The notes beneath the pieces were generated by a model that did no database searches, was not told where the DNA came from, and saw nothing but the letters and a program-made list of their open reading frames with translations. Source: Conidiobolus incongruus B7586 (taxonomy: Eukaryota; Entomophthoromycota; Entomophthoromycetes; Entomophthorales; Conidiobolaceae). From it: 10,697 nucleotides of DNA. Positions 8,508 through 10,697 of the stretch are shown one piece after another. The stretch's first letter is position 1. Each line of letters starts with the position of its first letter. The stretch covers positions 1 through 10,697 of the forward strand of contig JNEM01013066.1 of assembly GCA_000697335.1 (NCBI GenBank), given 5' to 3'. Both the position numbers and the translations under genes were made by a program.

Positions 8508-9523
8508 TTAAAACCTAGTGTATCTACCTTTAGCTTTTCTAACTTCTTTAAGTTTGTGGGGTATAGAGTTAACTAACTTCTTACACTAAAAAGGGTTAAT
8601 CTTGTTCTATACTTCTTGAACATATTCCCAAAGTTAATCTAAATTTTTTACTGGGGGGAAAGCTTTAATAGCTTTTTTTAACTGATCCTAAAGGTGTTTA
8701 ATTAGATTAAGGTTAAAAGATTAAGAAAACTACTTTATAACTGTTATCTTATTATTTTTAAGCTATTTAATAATAAAAGCTGTAGTATAGCAAAAGGTAT
8801 TATCTTGCTGGAAAATAACATTAGATTTATTTAACCTATACTATTCAATGGTTTTTTCAATTTGTTGTTTAGAATACTTTAGTATATCTCAGCATTAATT
8901 CCCCCATTAACTTTATAAAGATACCTTATACCTAAAGACAACATACATCCCCAAATAATAATTAACCTACCACTATACTTTTAGGTAAAATTAATATAAT
9001 AGTTACAAAGTAGTTCTATATCTTTTCTAAAGCATCTATCTTTTCTATCAAATCTACTAAAGTATATTTTTGTTTCATTAAACTAAATAACCTTACTCTA
9101 ATTAGTTTTGGTTTAATATTAATGATGACATTTAAACTCTTACCTAGCTTTATAGTGGGATTTCTTTAGTTAAGGGTGTTTTTTCTTAAAGTGTAAGTGG
9201 TATCCATGCTAATGTAAAGCATATATAATAGTATTAGTGCTAACTAATATTCCTGTATAGTTTTATAGTTCCTGCTATATTTTTATAGCAGTACTATACT
9301 TGCCTGTACTAACCAACCTATAAATATACTTCTTATCATGTTTATTTATAATTTTAGCACATTTAAGTTTAAGTTTAAATGTTTCTTTATTGCTATTCTT
9401 AACAACCTTAGTTATAGTAGACTAGCTAACACTAGTAATTCTAGCAATATCACAAGTTGATTTACCTTCTTTATAAAGTTAATTAATGTACAAGTGGATT
9501 TTTTTAGAGAGGGATTTAAGTAT
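8508..9523 (-). pseudogene. Tc1-like DD34E transposase, inactivated (copy 2)
   Basis: This is colinear with the copy 1 relic. Recognisable blocks are the HTH region with YKEGKSTCDIARIT, the downstream KKKHP block, FNETK around the first catalytic position (Asn instead of Asp), IIWGC, an intact QDN, and the C-terminal GRYTRF before the stop at 8508-8510. The third catalytic codon (8697-8699) reads Lys, as in copy 1. A T run at 8852-8857 is one base shorter than in copy 1 (545-551), which shifts the frame, so the span of 1016 bp is not a multiple of three. Many Trp and Gln positions read as stops. The start is taken at the ATA equivalent to that of copy 1. No product is expected. Confidence 0.87.
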
Positions 9524-9645
9524 AATAATACTAATAAAAAAAATTTAGTATATCTGTAAAATATTATATAAAATAATAACAAAGAGAGAATAAAGATATG
9601 GTTATATATTATTAAATATATCCCTTTATCTCAAAAACCCACAAA

Positions 9646-9660
9646 TTTATAACTCATCTT
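9646..9660 (-). repeat. Right inner direct repeat of Tc1 copy 2
   Basis: The minus strand reads AAGATGAGTTATAAA, 189 bp from the right tip. It differs from the left inner repeat by one G/A. Similarity continues on its inner side (AAATTTGTGGGTTTTT against AAATTTATAGGTTTTT). Confidence 0.75.
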
Positions 9661-9822
9661 GGTTAAATATTAAGGGTTAATATTTTTACTAATAGTTTAC
9701 TAAATATATCTAAATATATTTATTTAATATTAAATAATATACCTTAATTATATATTATAGTTTCAAGTAATCTAATATATACAATTGTTTTAGTTATTAA
9801 TTAAAATATATATATTTTTCAT

Positions 9823-9837
9823 TTTATAACTTACTTT
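9823..9837 (-). repeat. Right outer direct repeat of Tc1 copy 2
   Basis: The minus strand reads AAAGTAAGTTATAAA, identical to the left outer repeat and also 12 bp from the tip. Confidence 0.75.
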
Positions 9838-9925
9838 TGTGGGTCAGTGTATATTAAAATTAAAAAATATATATAATTATATTATATTAATTTTTTATTG
9901 ATTTATTAAAATTTAATATTTATTT

Positions 9926-9940
9926 AAAATAAGTTATTAA
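9926..9940 (+). repeat. Remnant of the left inner direct repeat in copy 3
   Basis: AAAATAAGTTATTAA sits exactly where the alignment with copy 2 predicts the inner repeat, and keeps the AAGTTAT core. It anchors the left part of copy 3. Confidence 0.55.
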
Positions 9941-9968
9941 TTTATATATATTAGTTATAAAAAGAAAA

Positions 9969-10697
9969 TTAAAACTTAATATATTTATATTTTATATTTT
10001 AACTTTTTTAAGTTAATAAGATATAAAATCAGTTAACTTTTTATATTAAAAAGGATTAATTTTATTTTAAGCTTTTAAAATATATTTTTAAAACTAATTT
10101 AAATTTTTTACTAATAGGTAAAATTTTATTGTTTTATTTTATTAACCTAAAGATATTTTTTTAGATTAAAATTAATAGATTGAAAAAACCATTCTATAAC
10201 TATTATTTTATTATTCTTTAACCATTTGGTAATAAAAATAATAATATAACAAAAGATATTAACTTATTAAAAGATAATATCTAATTTGTTTAACATATAT
10301 CATTCAATTGTTTTTTAAATTTATTTTTTAAAATATTTAAATATACTTTAATATTAATTTTCCTATTAAGTTTATAAAAATATTTTATATTAAAAAATAA
10401 TATATATCCTTAAATCTTAATTAATTTATTATTATATTTTTTTATTAAAATAACATAATAGTCAAAATATAATTCTATATTTTTTTAAAATATCTTTTTT
10501 ATTTAATATATTAAAATATATTGTTATTTTATCAGTTTAAATAATTTTATTGAATTAGATTTTATTTAACTTTAATAATAATATTTAAATTCCTATTTAA
10601 ATTTAATAAAAAATTATTTTAATTAAAGATGTTTTTTAAAAATAAATATTATCTTAAATAATATATATTATAAATAAAAATTTTTTAACAATATTAA
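9969..10697 (-). pseudogene. Tc1-like transposase relic of copy 3 (partial)
   Basis: The stop codon counterpart is at 9969-9971 and the gene runs off the right edge. Only the C-terminal two thirds are present. The block around the second catalytic Asp is recognisable by alignment at about 10258-10280, where the Asp codon position reads Val (10261-10263), a transversion and so not a RIP-type change. Indels relative to copy 1 have accumulated, and stops are dense. It was recognised through copies 1 and 2; on its own it would hardly be identifiable. Confidence 0.7.

Larger units (their letters stand above)
8278..9849 (-). mobile_element. Tc1/mariner-like DNA transposon, copy 2 (end to end)
   Basis: A full-length element of 1572 bp flanked by TA on both sides (8276-8277 and 9850-9851). 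The tips are inverted: CACTGACC at 8278-8285 and GGTCAGTG at 9842-9849, with the repeat continuing for about 36 bp with few differences. Each end carries an outer and an inner 15-bp repeat at matching distances from the tip, an IR/DR layout. The single gene, on the minus strand, is a dead DD34E transposase. The element lies in the same orientation as copy 1 and joins a truncated chromovirus LTR on its left to an older Tc1 relic on its right. Confidence 0.93.
9852..10697 (-). mobile_element. Older Tc1-like relic, copy 3 (right end beyond window)
   Basis: From about 9926 onward this aligns with copy 2 (from 8465) at a nearly constant offset of 1461 bp. It is about 70-75% identical by eye and far poorer in G and C. 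Most differences are C to T or G to A relative to copies 1 and 2, so it is either an older copy of the same family or a close relative. Its orientation is the same. With normal spacing its left tip would fall at about 9739, inside copy 2, so roughly 110 bp of its left end are missing. Alternatively a shortened left arm starts right at 9852, but low complexity prevents a decision. Confidence 0.78.

Noticed and set aside
1-10697. Host protein-coding gene, CRISPR array or bacterial operon
   Set aside because: No intact long frame, no codon-like composition, no regularly spaced repeat array and no ribosome-binding sites; every recognisable coding trace belongs to a mobile element.

Overview
The window is a gene-free, repeat-built, extremely AT-rich stretch, most likely a RIP-altered AT-rich compartment of a filamentous ascomycete genome. 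The evidence is: three Tc1/mariner copies and a Ty3/gypsy chromovirus, all with coding capacity destroyed; differences between copies that are nearly all C/T or G/A transitions; lost Trp and Gln codons that became TAG or TAA; and almost no CpG outside one short island. Ascomycota is an inference from this mutation pattern and the element families. No species can be named. I see no intact host gene, rRNA, tRNA or CRISPR.

Layout. 1-1543: Tc1-like element copy 1, cut by the left window edge, with its transposase relic on the minus strand (201-1217). 1546-1858: nearly pure A/T spacer. 1859-2303: an island of about 40% GC that keeps CpGs, is rich in small hairpins and is bounded by a perfect 7-bp inverted repeat; identity unknown. 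2304-2604: A/T spacer. 2605-8275: fossil Ty3/gypsy chromovirus on the plus strand, with 5' LTR (2605-3500), Gag, protease, RT, RNase H, integrase and chromodomain remnants, and a truncated 3' LTR (7603 to about 8275). 8278-9849: Tc1-like copy 2, complete from end to end and flanked by TA on both sides. 9852-10697: a much more decayed related Tc1 element (copy 3) running off the right edge.

How the pieces relate. Copies 1 and 2 are about 94% identical by eye over a 420-bp sample and lie in the same orientation. Copy 2 shows an IR/DR architecture: each end carries two 15-bp direct repeats, one 12 bp and one about 188 bp from the tip, as in the Tc1 IR/DR subgroup. The transposase is readable as a 338-codon DD34E family member whose first and third catalytic acidic positions now read Asn and Lys. 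Copy 2 sits between two truncated elements: a 3' LTR lacking its last 220 bp or so, and copy 3 lacking its left tip. A simple insertion does not explain that arrangement, so rearrangement through Tc1 copies is a reasonable hypothesis. At least three age layers are visible: copy 3 (oldest), copies 1/2 and the chromovirus (intermediate), and the CpG-bearing island (youngest or protected). I found no convincing undescribed biological system; the island and the rearranged junctions are the parts most worth a second look.
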